Shown here one piece after another: positions 6,805 through 13,889 of a DNA stretch of 15,317 nucleotides (its first letter is position 1; every line of letters begins with the position of its first letter). Origin of the DNA: Collinsella sp. (GTDB lineage: Bacteria; Actinomycetota; Coriobacteriia; Coriobacteriales; Coriobacteriaceae). Made by a program: the position numbers and the translations under genes. The stretch is from NCBI GenBank assembly GCA_019414465.1, contig DXLY01000042.1, forward strand, positions 1 to 15,317. Reading direction: 5' to 3'. The notes beneath the pieces are model-generated. The model worked only from the letters and a program-made list of their open reading frames with translations, had not been told where the DNA came from and searched no databases.

Positions 6805-8430
6805 ATGGACGTCCATGCGGACGGCGATATTGCCGAGAACTTTTGGTGGCGGCGCACAACGCTGACGCGTCGCAGCCCTCTGTATGACGCCTGCGTATCG
6901 GCGGGGCTGCTGGCCGCGGCGACGATTGTGGGCGCGCTGCTCGACCATCCGGGACTCGCGCCGAGCATCATGATCGTCTATGTGTTCGCCGTGCAGCTGT
7001 GCGCATTCTTTACCTGGAGCCGCCTGTATTGCCTGCTGAGCTCGGCTGCTGCCGTGGCGCTCTACAACTATTTGTTTGTCGACCCGCGCTACTCGCTGTC
7101 GCTCATCGACCGCGTCTATCCCGGCATGTTCTTTATCATGTTTGTGGTCTCGCTCGTGTCGAGCTCGATTGCGCTGGCCCTGCGCCGCGCCTTGGCGCAG
7201 GCTGCCGCCAGCGACCGTCGCACGCATATGGTGCTCGAGACTAACCGCATGCTGCAGCGGTGCGGCGATCAGCAACAGATTGTGCATGCTATGGCAACGC
7301 AACTGGCGCGTCTTTCGGACTGTCCGGTCGTGTGGTATAGCGCCGATCCGGAAGACGATGACCTGCTGCCGCGCACGATGTACACGGCCGTGGGCGATGC
7401 CGCGCCGGTGCACCAGCTAGCGCCCCAGATGCCGCCACGGCTCTCGGCATCCGCCTATGTGGGAACGCCGCTCGATGCCACCTATGGCGGCTCGGCGTTC
7501 TTTGGCATATACCTGACCGTGCACTCGGGCGACACCATGGTGCGCGCGGGTGATCCCGACTCGGTGGTGGGGGTGCTCGCCATTGTCGCCGAGCCCGATG
7601 CGCTGACGCCCGAGGAGCGGACGCTTGCCGATGCCATCGTGAGCGAAGGCGAGCTGGCGCTCGATCGCGCCCGCGCCATGGAGGCCCGCGAGGAAGCGGC
7701 GGTGCTCGCTAAAAACGAGCAGCTGCGTGCCAACTTGCTGCGCTCCATCTCGCACGATCTGCGCACGCCGCTTACCAGCATTTCGGGTAATGCCGACGTG
7801 CTGCTCGACCAGGGCTCGACCGGCACGGCCGTGCTTGACGACCAGACGCGCCGCGGCATGCTCCTATCCATTCGCTCGGACGCGCAATGGCTCAACGCCA
7901 CCGTCGAGAACCTGCTCGCCATCACCAAGCTCGAGGGCGGCGGCATGCATCTGTCGACTACGCTCGAGCTTATGGACGATATCGTCGAGGAGGCGCTGCG
8001 CCACGTAAACCCGGCCGTGCGCGAGCACGACCTTAAGGTGGTGGCGTGCGATGAGCCGGCGCTCGTCAACGTCGATGCGCGCCTGATGGTGCAGCTGGTG
8101 GTAAACCTGGTGAACAACGCCATCACCTATACGCCTGCGGGTTCGCATATCGTAATCTCGATTGGCGTCCATGATGGATGTGTGGCGTGCTCGGTGGCCG
8201 ATGACGGCCCGGGCATTGCGCCCGAGGACCGCGAGCGCATCTTTGAGTCGTTCTACACCGCCAACCATGGTCTGGCCGATAGCCAGCGCAGCGTGGGTCT
8301 GGGGCTTTCGCTTTGCCGCTCCATTGCGCTGGCACATGGCGGTAGCATAGGGGTTGCCGCGGCGGCCCCGCACGGCTCGGTCTTTACGATTGAGCTTCCC
8401 GCCGCCGACGTTTCGTTTGATAAGGAGTAG
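6805..8430 (+). CDS. KdpD-like sensor histidine kinase lacking the N-terminal sensor region
   Basis: Membrane histidine kinase that phosphorylates the downstream KdpE-like regulator. Order of parts: short N-terminus, four-helix membrane domain of KdpD type (DUF4118, about 28-128, with YNYLFVDPRYSL, a hallmark of KdpD), a GAF-like region (about 140-280), HisKA with SISHDLRTPLTS (phospho-acceptor His317), and an ATPase domain with N-box LVVNLVNNAITYTP (431-444), G1 DDGPGI (466-471) and G2 GLGL (498-501). All catalytic boxes are intact. At 541 residues it is much shorter than E. coli KdpD (894): the N-terminal KdpD and Usp-like cytosolic domains are absent. Start ATG 6805 follows GAGAGAGGGG. Its gene sits right behind a terminator after kup, so expression must come from read-through or a promoter within the kup end. 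The stimulus is not known. Confidence 0.9.
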   Translation: MDVHADGDIAENFWWRRTTLTRRSPLYDACVSAGLLAAATIVGALLDHPGLAPSIMIVYVFAVQLCAFFTWSRLYCLLSSAAAVALYNYLFVDPRYSLSLIDRVYPGMFFIMFVVSLVSSSIALALRRALAQAAASDRRTHMVLETNRMLQRCGDQQQIVHAMATQLARLSDCPVVWYSADPEDDDLLPRTMYTAVGDAAPVHQLAPQMPPRLSASAYVGTPLDATYGGSAFFGIYLTVHSGDTMVRAGDPDSVVGVLAIVAEPDALTPEERTLADAIVSEGELALDRARAMEAREEAAVLAKNEQLRANLLRSISHDLRTPLTSISGNADVLLDQGSTGTAVLDDQTRRGMLLSIRSDAQWLNATVENLLAITKLEGGGMHLSTTLELMDDIVEEALRHVNPAVREHDLKVVACDEPALVNVDARLMVQLVVNLVNNAITYTPAGSHIVISIGVHDGCVACSVADDGPGIAPEDRERIFESFYTANHGLADSQRSVGLGLSLCRSIALAHGGSIGVAAAAPHGSVFTIELPAADVSFDKE

Positions 8431-8434
8431 CGCT

Positions 8435-9148
8435 GTGCCGAACTCTGCCGTGAAACCGCTCATCTTGGTCGTTGAGGACGATCCCGCCGTCCGTAACCTT
8501 ATCGTCGCCGCGCTCGAGGCGCACGGTTTGCGCCATATGGCTGTGGAGACCGCCCACGCCGCCATCGCCGCCGCTTCGTCGCAGGCGCCGAGCATTGTGC
8601 TGCTCGATCTGGGCCTGCCCGATATGGACGGCGTCAAGGTGGTGGAGTCGGTGCGCGCGTGGTCGGGCATGCCGATCATCGTGGTTTCGGCGCGCAGCGA
8701 GGACGCGGACAAGATCCGAGCGCTCGATGCCGGCGCCGATGACTACCTGACTAAGCCGTTTTCGGTCGAGGAGCTGCTCGCGCGCATTCGCACCACGCTC
8801 AGGCGCCTTTCGTATGCGCAGGCGGGCGGTGTTGTCTCCGAGGGCTCGTTCGATACCGGCGAGTTGCATATCGATTTTGATGCCGGCATCGCCACGATGG
8901 ATGGCGAGGAACTGCATCTGACGCCGATCGAGTACAAGCTCTTGTGCCTGCTGGCACACAACGCCGACAAGGTGCTGACGCACCAGTTTATCTTGCACGA
9001 GATCTGGGGTACGGCGACCAAGAGCGACCTGGCGAGCCTGCGCGTCTTTATGGGCACGTTGCGTAAGAAGATCGAGTCCGACCCCGCGCATCCGCGTTAC
9101 ATCCAAACCCATGTAGGCATTGGCTACCGCCTAGTCACCCAAGGCTAG
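8435..9148 (+). CDS. KdpE-like response regulator (OmpR/PhoB type)
   Basis: DNA-binding partner of the preceding kinase. The receiver domain (about 8-120) has the acidic pocket VVEDDP, phospho-acceptor Asp58 in LLDLGLPDMDG, Ser85 in place of the switch Thr, and Lys107 in DYLTKPF. The winged-helix domain (about 138-234) has LTPIEYKLLCLLAHNADKVLTHQFIL and ends in RYIQTHVGIGYRL, typical of KdpE. Length is 237 residues from the GTG at 8435, chosen because AAGGAG (8422-8427) lies seven bases upstream; a longer reading from 8354 would run inside the kinase gene and adds a low-complexity lead. The gap to the kinase is four bases, so the two are co-translated. In Kdp systems the target is the kdpFABC promoter; here kup is the adjacent candidate target. 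Confidence 0.92.
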   Translation: MPNSAVKPLILVVEDDPAVRNLIVAALEAHGLRHMAVETAHAAIAAASSQAPSIVLLDLGLPDMDGVKVVESVRAWSGMPIIVVSARSEDADKIRALDAGADDYLTKPFSVEELLARIRTTLRRLSYAQAGGVVSEGSFDTGELHIDFDAGIATMDGEELHLTPIEYKLLCLLAHNADKVLTHQFILHEIWGTATKSDLASLRVFMGTLRKKIESDPAHPRYIQTHVGIGYRLVTQG

Positions 9149-9172
9149 ATCGCCAACCACCATCCCAATATG

Positions 9173-9239
9173 AGTTGCGGTGAAATACGGTCTAAATTTG
9201 CCTAATTCCAGGCAAAACAGTCCGTATTCCACCGCAACT
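9173..9239. terminator. long nested hairpin at a convergent gene junction
   Basis: Outer arms 9173-9190 and 9222-9239 match at 17 of 18 positions; an inner stem TTTGCCT/AGGCAAA (9197-9203, 9210-9216) sits in the loop. The structure fills nearly all the space between the response regulator stop (9148) and the rlmKL stop (9243-9245), ending three bases from the latter. It probably serves as a shared transcript end for both genes, although neither side has a real T-run. Its size and regularity could also mark a dispersed intergenic repeat. Confidence 0.6.
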
Positions 9240-9242
9240 TTG

Positions 9243-11801
9243 TTATCTGCCCTTAGGCTTGCTGGCGTAGAACTTCTTCTTTTTGGGCTTGCCGGCGGGG
9301 GAGGGTTTGCCGGCAAAGTTGGACTTGCCGTTGCCGGCCTGCGCGTGCGCGGGTACTGCCGCACGGGGCTTGCGGGCCTCGGGGTTGCGCAGCTCCTCGG
9401 TTCGCTCGGCAATTTCCTCGGCGCTAAAGCCGACCTCGGCCATGGCGTCCTCGATGGGCAGGCGGCGCACGATATAGCAATGGTGCACCTTCTGGTTGCG
9501 TGCGAAGTCCTCGGGGATGGTCTGCGCCGTTATGTCCTGTAGCACCACGCCCGCGCGTGCGAGCTTGCGTGTCTCGGGGCGGAAGCCTCGCAGGTTGCAG
9601 CTAAAGATGGCATGGCCGCCCTGTGCGAGCAGGCGCGATACGCCGGCCAACAGCTCAACATGGTCGCGCTGGACATCCCAGGTGCGGCGGCCCATCTTGG
9701 ACGAGTTCGAGAACGTGGGCGGGTCGACAAAAATCAGGTCCCAGCGGTTGCGCGTCTGGCGCTGGTCGCGAATCCAGGCGAGCACGTCGTCGCGCACAAA
9801 GTGATGCTGCGGACCCACAAAGCCGTTCTGGCGCATGTTGCGCTCGGCCCAGTCCAGATAGGTGTTGGAGAGGTCGACCGTCACGGTCTCCTCGACGCCG
9901 CCATCGGCCGCGTAGCAGGTGGCGGTGCCGGTGTAGGCAAACAGGTTGAGGAAGCGACGCGCCTGCTTGGCGTGCTCGCGCACCAGGTTGCGGGTGACGC
10001 GGTGGTCCAAGAAAATGCCCACGTCCAGGTAGTCGTCAAAGTTGACGGCAAAGGTAAGGCCGCCCTCTTCGATGAGCGGGAGGCGACGGCGTGCGATATT
10101 GGCGCGCTCGCCCGATCCGCCCTTGCCGGCGCCCTGCTTGCCGTACTGCGAGCCGCCACGCGAACGCATGCGGGCCTTGGCGTGCACATGCTCGGCGGGA
10201 ACATCTAGGATACGCGGTGCGATGGCCAGAATGTCGAGCATACGGGCCTGGGCCAGTGCGGGGTCGATGGTCTTAGGCGCGGCGTATTCGGCGATGACGA
10301 GCCATCGGCCCGGCGTCTGCGGGCAACCCTCGTACAGGTCGATGGCGGCGGAGTAGTCGGGCAGGTCGGCATCGTAGACGCGGTAGCAGCTCACGCCCTC
10401 GCGCTTGGCCCACTTGCGACGCAGGCGAGCGTTCTTGCGCAGGCGGTTGGCGAACTGCTCGGACTCGGGGATGAGCACGGGCAGCGGCTTGCCGTCACCC
10501 AGGTCGAGCGTGGCGGCGGGTTCGGACATGGGGGTGTTGGCGGCTTCGTCTTCGGCATCTGCGGTCTTGTCCTCGGCATCCGTGCTGGTCGCAGCTTCAA
10601 ATGCCGCGGCAGCGTGGTCAAGCGAGGGCCAAACCTCAATAGTCGCCTCTTCGTTGTTGGGCATGACGGCGATGGAGCGCGCGGGCTCGGCATGGAGCGC
10701 GCGGGCCATAAGTCCATCGCGGGTGAGCGCGGCGACCGGCGCGGCGGTAAGCTCGGGCGCGCGGCGCAGCTCGCCGACCAGCGTCATGGCGTCGTGCATG
10801 AGCGAAAGCGGCGTCTCGGTGGTGTCTGCGACCACGGCAACGCCGGCGACAGCACCCGCATGGTCCAGCACGGTGGCGGGCTTAGCGGCGCAAAAATCGA
10901 CAAAGCGCTTGTAGCCGGCGCACTTGACCATGCGCTCGGCGGTCTTGCGGGCGGCGGGGTCGATGTCCACGGCCACGATGCGCGCCTGGCGCTCGCGCGC
11001 TGCCGCCTCGCGCTCGCGTGCCTCGGCGAGCAGCTGCTCCCACAGGGCGGCGTCGTGCAGCTGCCAGCCCTCAAAGCCCCAGTGCTCGCGGGCGGCGCCC
11101 GGAGCGCGGTCGGTTAGAATGTTCACGGCCTCCAGCAGCAGGCCGCCGCCGGCGCACGAGGCATCGATCAGCGTGGGAAGGGCTTCGTTCTCGTAATCGT
11201 CGGCCGTCAGCTCGCGCTCGCATAGTGCGGTCCAGCCGACCTGCGCCAGCACCAGGGCGGCGTAGTCGGGGCGCAACACGTGTGCGCCCTCGCCGGCACG
11301 AGTCGCAGCGGGCGGCAGGCGTTTGAACAGCGGGTCGCCCGAAAGGTCTAGGCTTATGCTCGCGCGGCGCTGGCGCAGCGAAAGCAGTAGGTGAACATCG
11401 GGGTCGGCGGCATCGACATCGGCGCGACGTCCCGTGGTCTCGGCCAGGCGGTCGCACAGCGCGTCTTTGGCACGCAGGGCCGAGAAGCGCGTGTTGCGCA
11501 GCTGCTCGGTCACGCCGCGGGCGGTAATGGCGATGGTGGCGCCGGGGCGGACGATGTTCTCCCAGGCGATGTCGTAAACGCTGTCGTACAACTCATCGGC
11601 ATCCTGTGCCCCAAAGCGCCCGAGCACCACAAACACGCGGCTGGCCAGGCGCGACCACAGGCAGGCGCGGTAGCCTTCTTCGAGCTCGCCCTCAAATGTA
11701 GCGCGGCCCTTCAGGCGGCGGACATGCGAAAGCCCGAGGCGTTTAAGCTCATCGGCGAGTGCGGACTCAAAGCCCTCGGGGCAGCTTGCGTAAAATTCCA
11801 T
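9243..11801 (-). CDS. rlmL: RlmKL-type bifunctional 23S rRNA methyltransferase with an eroded RlmL half
   Basis: In E. coli the fused RlmKL makes m2G2445 (N-terminal RlmL half) and m7G2069 (C-terminal RlmK half) in 23S rRNA. Here the THUMP region (about 45-155), the SGDPLFKR segment, and TDRAPG...WGFEGWQLHD are clearly homologous to RlmL. The RlmK half is intact: LNLFAYTGTATCYAA (618-632) for SAM and VDPPTFSNSSKM (692-703) as catalytic motif. The RlmL half is odd: its SAM motif reads DASCAGGG (213-220) where DPMCGSGT is expected, and VVADTTETP (323-331) stands where the NPPYGER motif should be. Length is 852 residues against 702 in E. coli, with an acidic Ala-rich linker (about 401-425) and a Lys/Pro/Ala-rich tail (about 805-852). 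ATG 11801 has GAGAGGT seven bases upstream. The product is likely still an RlmK-type enzyme. Confidence 0.88.
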   Translation of the reverse strand: MEFYASCPEGFESALADELKRLGLSHVRRLKGRATFEGELEEGYRACLWSRLASRVFVVLGRFGAQDADELYDSVYDIAWENIVRPGATIAITARGVTEQLRNTRFSALRAKDALCDRLAETTGRRADVDAADPDVHLLLSLRQRRASISLDLSGDPLFKRLPPAATRAGEGAHVLRPDYAALVLAQVGWTALCERELTADDYENEALPTLIDASCAGGGLLLEAVNILTDRAPGAAREHWGFEGWQLHDAALWEQLLAEAREREAAARERQARIVAVDIDPAARKTAERMVKCAGYKRFVDFCAAKPATVLDHAGAVAGVAVVADTTETPLSLMHDAMTLVGELRRAPELTAAPVAALTRDGLMARALHAEPARSIAVMPNNEEATIEVWPSLDHAAAAFEAATSTDAEDKTADAEDEAANTPMSEPAATLDLGDGKPLPVLIPESEQFANRLRKNARLRRKWAKREGVSCYRVYDADLPDYSAAIDLYEGCPQTPGRWLVIAEYAAPKTIDPALAQARMLDILAIAPRILDVPAEHVHAKARMRSRGGSQYGKQGAGKGGSGERANIARRRLPLIEEGGLTFAVNFDDYLDVGIFLDHRVTRNLVREHAKQARRFLNLFAYTGTATCYAADGGVEETVTVDLSNTYLDWAERNMRQNGFVGPQHHFVRDDVLAWIRDQRQTRNRWDLIFVDPPTFSNSSKMGRRTWDVQRDHVELLAGVSRLLAQGGHAIFSCNLRGFRPETRKLARAGVVLQDITAQTIPEDFARNQKVHHCYIVRRLPIEDAMAEVGFSAEEIAERTEELRNPEARKPRAAVPAHAQAGNGKSNFAGKPSPAGKPKKKKFYASKPKGR

Positions 11802-11828
11802 GGGTGACCTCTCTGGTTGCGTCGCTCC

Positions 11829-11838
11829 ATTATATGAT
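11829..11838. promoter_or_regulatory. overlapping -10 boxes between rlmKL and the HAD gene
   Basis: The 75-base divergent gap contains TATAAT on the minus strand (11829-11834), facing rlmKL, and TATGAT on the plus strand (11833-11838), facing the HAD gene. The two share bases, so RNA polymerase could serve only one at a time. No good -35 box was seen for either, so this is tentative. Confidence 0.4.
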
Positions 11839-11876
11839 GGATGCTTCGTTTGCCCTTATCCTCGAAAGGAACCCAT

Positions 11877-12704
11877 ATGATTGATGCGTGTCCCGAACCC
11901 GCTGTGCTCTTTTTTGACGTGGACGGCACGCTGACGTCGTTCGATCCCGACGATATGACCGATAAGGACTTCAATGCAATCCATCCGTCGAAGGCCGTTG
12001 TCGATGCATTTGGTCGCCTGCGCAATGCGGGTCACCAGGCATTTATCTGCACGGGTCGCCCCTTGTGGCTGATTGCCGATGGCCTGCGCGCGCTGAACCC
12101 GGCGGGTATCGTTGCCATGGCGGGGGCCACGCTCGAGGTCGAGGGCCGCGTGGCACACGAGGACTGCATTGACGAGGACATTGTTGAGGAGCTCGCGCGT
12201 CGCATTACTGTGGCGGGCGGCGAGGCATTGTTCGAGACGAACGGTGCCACCTATTCACTTGAGCCAGTTGGTGTCGAACAGTCATTTCTGCTAGGCGCCG
12301 GCGTGGTGCATGGCACCGATCAGATGCGCATCGATGGCCGCTTGCGCGTAGGCAAGGTGTGCATTAACGCGTACGACCTGGCTCGCGTAGCCAACGATGA
12401 CGGCTTTATCGAGCGCGAGTTTGAGCTGTGCAACACCGGTGGTCAGAATCGCGAGCTGAGCCCCAAGGGCATCGACAAGGGCGTGGGCGTGGCGCGAGCG
12501 CTGGAATACCTGGGTCGCACCGGCAACGCGCGCACCTTTGGCTTTGGCGATTCCGGCAACGATCTGGGTATGCTCGCCGCCGTCGAGACGGCTGTAGCCA
12601 TGGGCAACGCCATGCCCGAGGTCAAGGCAGTCGCCGACTACGTGACCGACGATGTCGCACACGATGGCACCGTCACAGCGATGCGCCATTTTGGGTTGAT
12701 TTAA
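11877..12704 (+). CDS. Cof-type HAD-IIB family phosphatase
   Basis: Cytoplasmic Mg-dependent phosphatase of the haloacid dehalogenase superfamily; members mostly hydrolyse sugar phosphates or related small molecules. All four HAD motifs are seen: FFDVDGT with nucleophile Asp14 and acid/base Asp16, ICTGRP with Thr59, Lys201 in KGIDKGVGVARAL, and GFGDSGND with Asp225 and Asp229. The cap between about 85 and 185 and the KGxxKGxGV arrangement before the last motif place it in the C2-cap (Cof) group. Length of 275 residues is usual. The ATG at 11877 is supported by GAAAGGA six to seven bases upstream. It is divergent from rlmKL and convergent with the DeoR gene, apparently a single-gene unit. The substrate cannot be told from sequence; a role beside the neighbouring sugar operon is possible but not shown. 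Confidence 0.9.
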   Translation: MIDACPEPAVLFFDVDGTLTSFDPDDMTDKDFNAIHPSKAVVDAFGRLRNAGHQAFICTGRPLWLIADGLRALNPAGIVAMAGATLEVEGRVAHEDCIDEDIVEELARRITVAGGEALFETNGATYSLEPVGVEQSFLLGAGVVHGTDQMRIDGRLRVGKVCINAYDLARVANDDGFIEREFELCNTGGQNRELSPKGIDKGVGVARALEYLGRTGNARTFGFGDSGNDLGMLAAVETAVAMGNAMPEVKAVADYVTDDVAHDGTVTAMRHFGLI

Positions 12705-12705
12705 T

Positions 12706-12746
12706 AAATGGCCGGGTCGCCCGCAGTGGGGGCGACCCGGCCATTT
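12706..12746. terminator. 17-bp perfect hairpin, bidirectional terminator
   Basis: AAATGGCCGGGTCGCCC (12706-12722) pairs perfectly with GGGCGACCCGGCCATTT (12730-12746) around a seven-base loop. It fills the gap between the convergent HAD gene (stop 12704) and DeoR gene (stop at 12750-12752). The A/T ends of the stem give short T stretches on both strands, with TATTTT following at 12751-12756, so it can end transcription from both sides. Confidence 0.85.
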
Positions 12747-12749
12747 GAG

Positions 12750-13541
12750 CTATTTTGCAATATAGAGCTTGGGATGACTGCGACTGCTCTCGATCGCCGC
12801 CGTCATGATGCCCTCGTCGTCTCCATCAACGATGATGCCGTCGAGGTCATCGATCTGCGCGGACTGATAAAAACTGGTCTTATTGAACTTTCCCTGGTCA
12901 ACCATCATGTAGCCCTGGTTTGAGTTGGTAAGGTACATATGCTTGATCATGGCCGAGAAGTCGTGCTCGACGGTAAAACCGTGGTCGGGGTGGAATCCGT
13001 CGGCACTGACAAACGCCTTGTCGGCATGTAGTTTGCTCATGCAGTCGAGCGTTAGTGCGCCCGCGAGATAGAGGTGGCCCTTGCGCACGGAGCCGCCCAG
13101 CAGCACTACCGAAGCATTGGGGAGATTGAAGCTGGCGTAGTTCGCGATTGCAAGATCGCCGGTGATAATGGTGATCTCACGCTTGTCCATGAGGGCCTTA
13201 GCGAAGTAAAAGCCTGTGGTGCCGATATCAATTACCAGAACATCGCCATCATCAACAAGAGTTGCTGCGGTTGCGGCGATGGCTTCCTTGGCCTCGACTT
13301 GGACATTGATGCGCTCCTCGGGATACGAGATTGCGTTGGAGCGAGAAAGCGATACCGCTCCGCCGCGTACGCGACGCAGCTTGCCTTCGGATTCCAGCGA
13401 GATGAGGTCGTGTCGTGCGGTGACTTCCGAAACCGAAAAACGGCGAACGATGTCGGATACCGAGATATTTGGCTTTTCGGCCAGCCAATTCATGATAAAT
13501 CGCTGACGCTCGGCCGGTGAAAGGTCTGAAGTAGATGCCAT
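12750..13541 (-). CDS. DeoR-family transcriptional repressor
   Basis: Sugar-phosphate-responsive repressor. The N-terminal winged helix-turn-helix (about 10-65) has ISVSDIVRRFSVSEVTARHDLISLESEGKL in family form, ending in the hallmark RVRGGAVS (57-64). The C-terminal sensor domain (about 80-240) is ribose-5-phosphate-isomerase-like, with IDIGTTGFYFAKAL (104-117) where effector phosphate usually binds and MMVDQGKFNKTSF near the end. Length is 263 residues. The ATG at 13541 is chosen for AAAGGAG six bases upstream; an upstream extension to 13688 lacks family similarity. It is divergent from the transaldolase-PTS operon, and TTTCG...CGAAA lies just upstream of its own start, so it probably represses both itself and the operon, with a phosphorylated sugar as inducer. 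The inducer is not known. Confidence 0.9.
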   Translation of the reverse strand: MASTSDLSPAERQRFIMNWLAEKPNISVSDIVRRFSVSEVTARHDLISLESEGKLRRVRGGAVSLSRSNAISYPEERINVQVEAKEAIAATAATLVDDGDVLVIDIGTTGFYFAKALMDKREITIITGDLAIANYASFNLPNASVVLLGGSVRKGHLYLAGALTLDCMSKLHADKAFVSADGFHPDHGFTVEHDFSAMIKHMYLTNSNQGYMMVDQGKFNKTSFYQSAQIDDLDGIIVDGDDEGIMTAAIESSRSHPKLYIAK

Positions 13542-13578
13542 ATGCCGCTCCTTTTGAACAAAAGGTAAAAGATGCGCC

Positions 13579-13596
13579 TTTCGTAATCGAAATATA
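13579..13596 (-). promoter_or_regulatory. deoR-type gene promoter -10 with overlapping operator candidate
   Basis: TTTCG-TAAT-CGAAA (13579-13592) is a palindrome with five-base arms. On the minus strand it directly follows and overlaps a -10-like TATATT (13591-13596). A repressor bound here would block its own promoter, which fits DeoR-family autoregulation. The -35 is unclear. Confidence 0.5.
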
Positions 13597-13739
13597 ACGT
13601 ATCGATATGAAAAGAACAAGGCAAATTCGAATGAATCAAAAGAACGGAATGGCATGTCACAAATGCATGCGTAGCAGATAGTTCGCACGTAAACGGGCTA
13701 TAAAGAGTCTCATTCTGAAGGTGCCGCCCAAAAGAAGTA

Positions 13740-13861
13740 CGTTCACGTCCGATATTCGACCGTTCACGGAAAGTTGACAATTGAGCTTTCGATAGCTTTT
13801 GAAATGGTTTATAAAAGAAAACCGAAAAGCTTTTGAAACAAAGAAGAAGGCTTTCGATAGC
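13740..13861 (+). promoter_or_regulatory. promoter and repeated operator candidates of the transaldolase-PTS operon
   Basis: The 348-base gap 13542-13889 is AT-rich relative to its surroundings. On the operon side it holds CGTTCACG twice (13740-13747, 13761-13768; 21 bases apart), TTGACA (13774-13779), GCTTTCGATAGC twice (13785-13796, 13850-13861; 65 apart), AGCTTTTGAAA twice (13794-13804, 13828-13838; 34 apart), and TATAAA (13810-13815). TATAAA could be the -10, with the first GCTTTCGATAGC covering the -35; TTGACA has no good -10 at normal spacing. The CTTTCG half-site also occurs in the palindrome before the DeoR gene, so these repeats are likely repressor sites. The 13602-13735 part shows nothing clear. 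Confidence 0.55.
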
Positions 13862-13889
13862 AATAGTGTTAGATGAGAAAGGACCGAAC

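Noticed and set aside
8354..8434. Longer N-terminus for the response regulator
   Set aside because: It would lie inside the kinase gene, reads as Arg/Pro/Ser low complexity, and the GTG at 8435 has a proper ribosome site and starts at the family's usual position.
13542..13688. N-terminal extension of the DeoR-family protein
   Set aside because: The extra residues lack family similarity and cover the promoter/operator region; ATG 13541 has a strong ribosome site.
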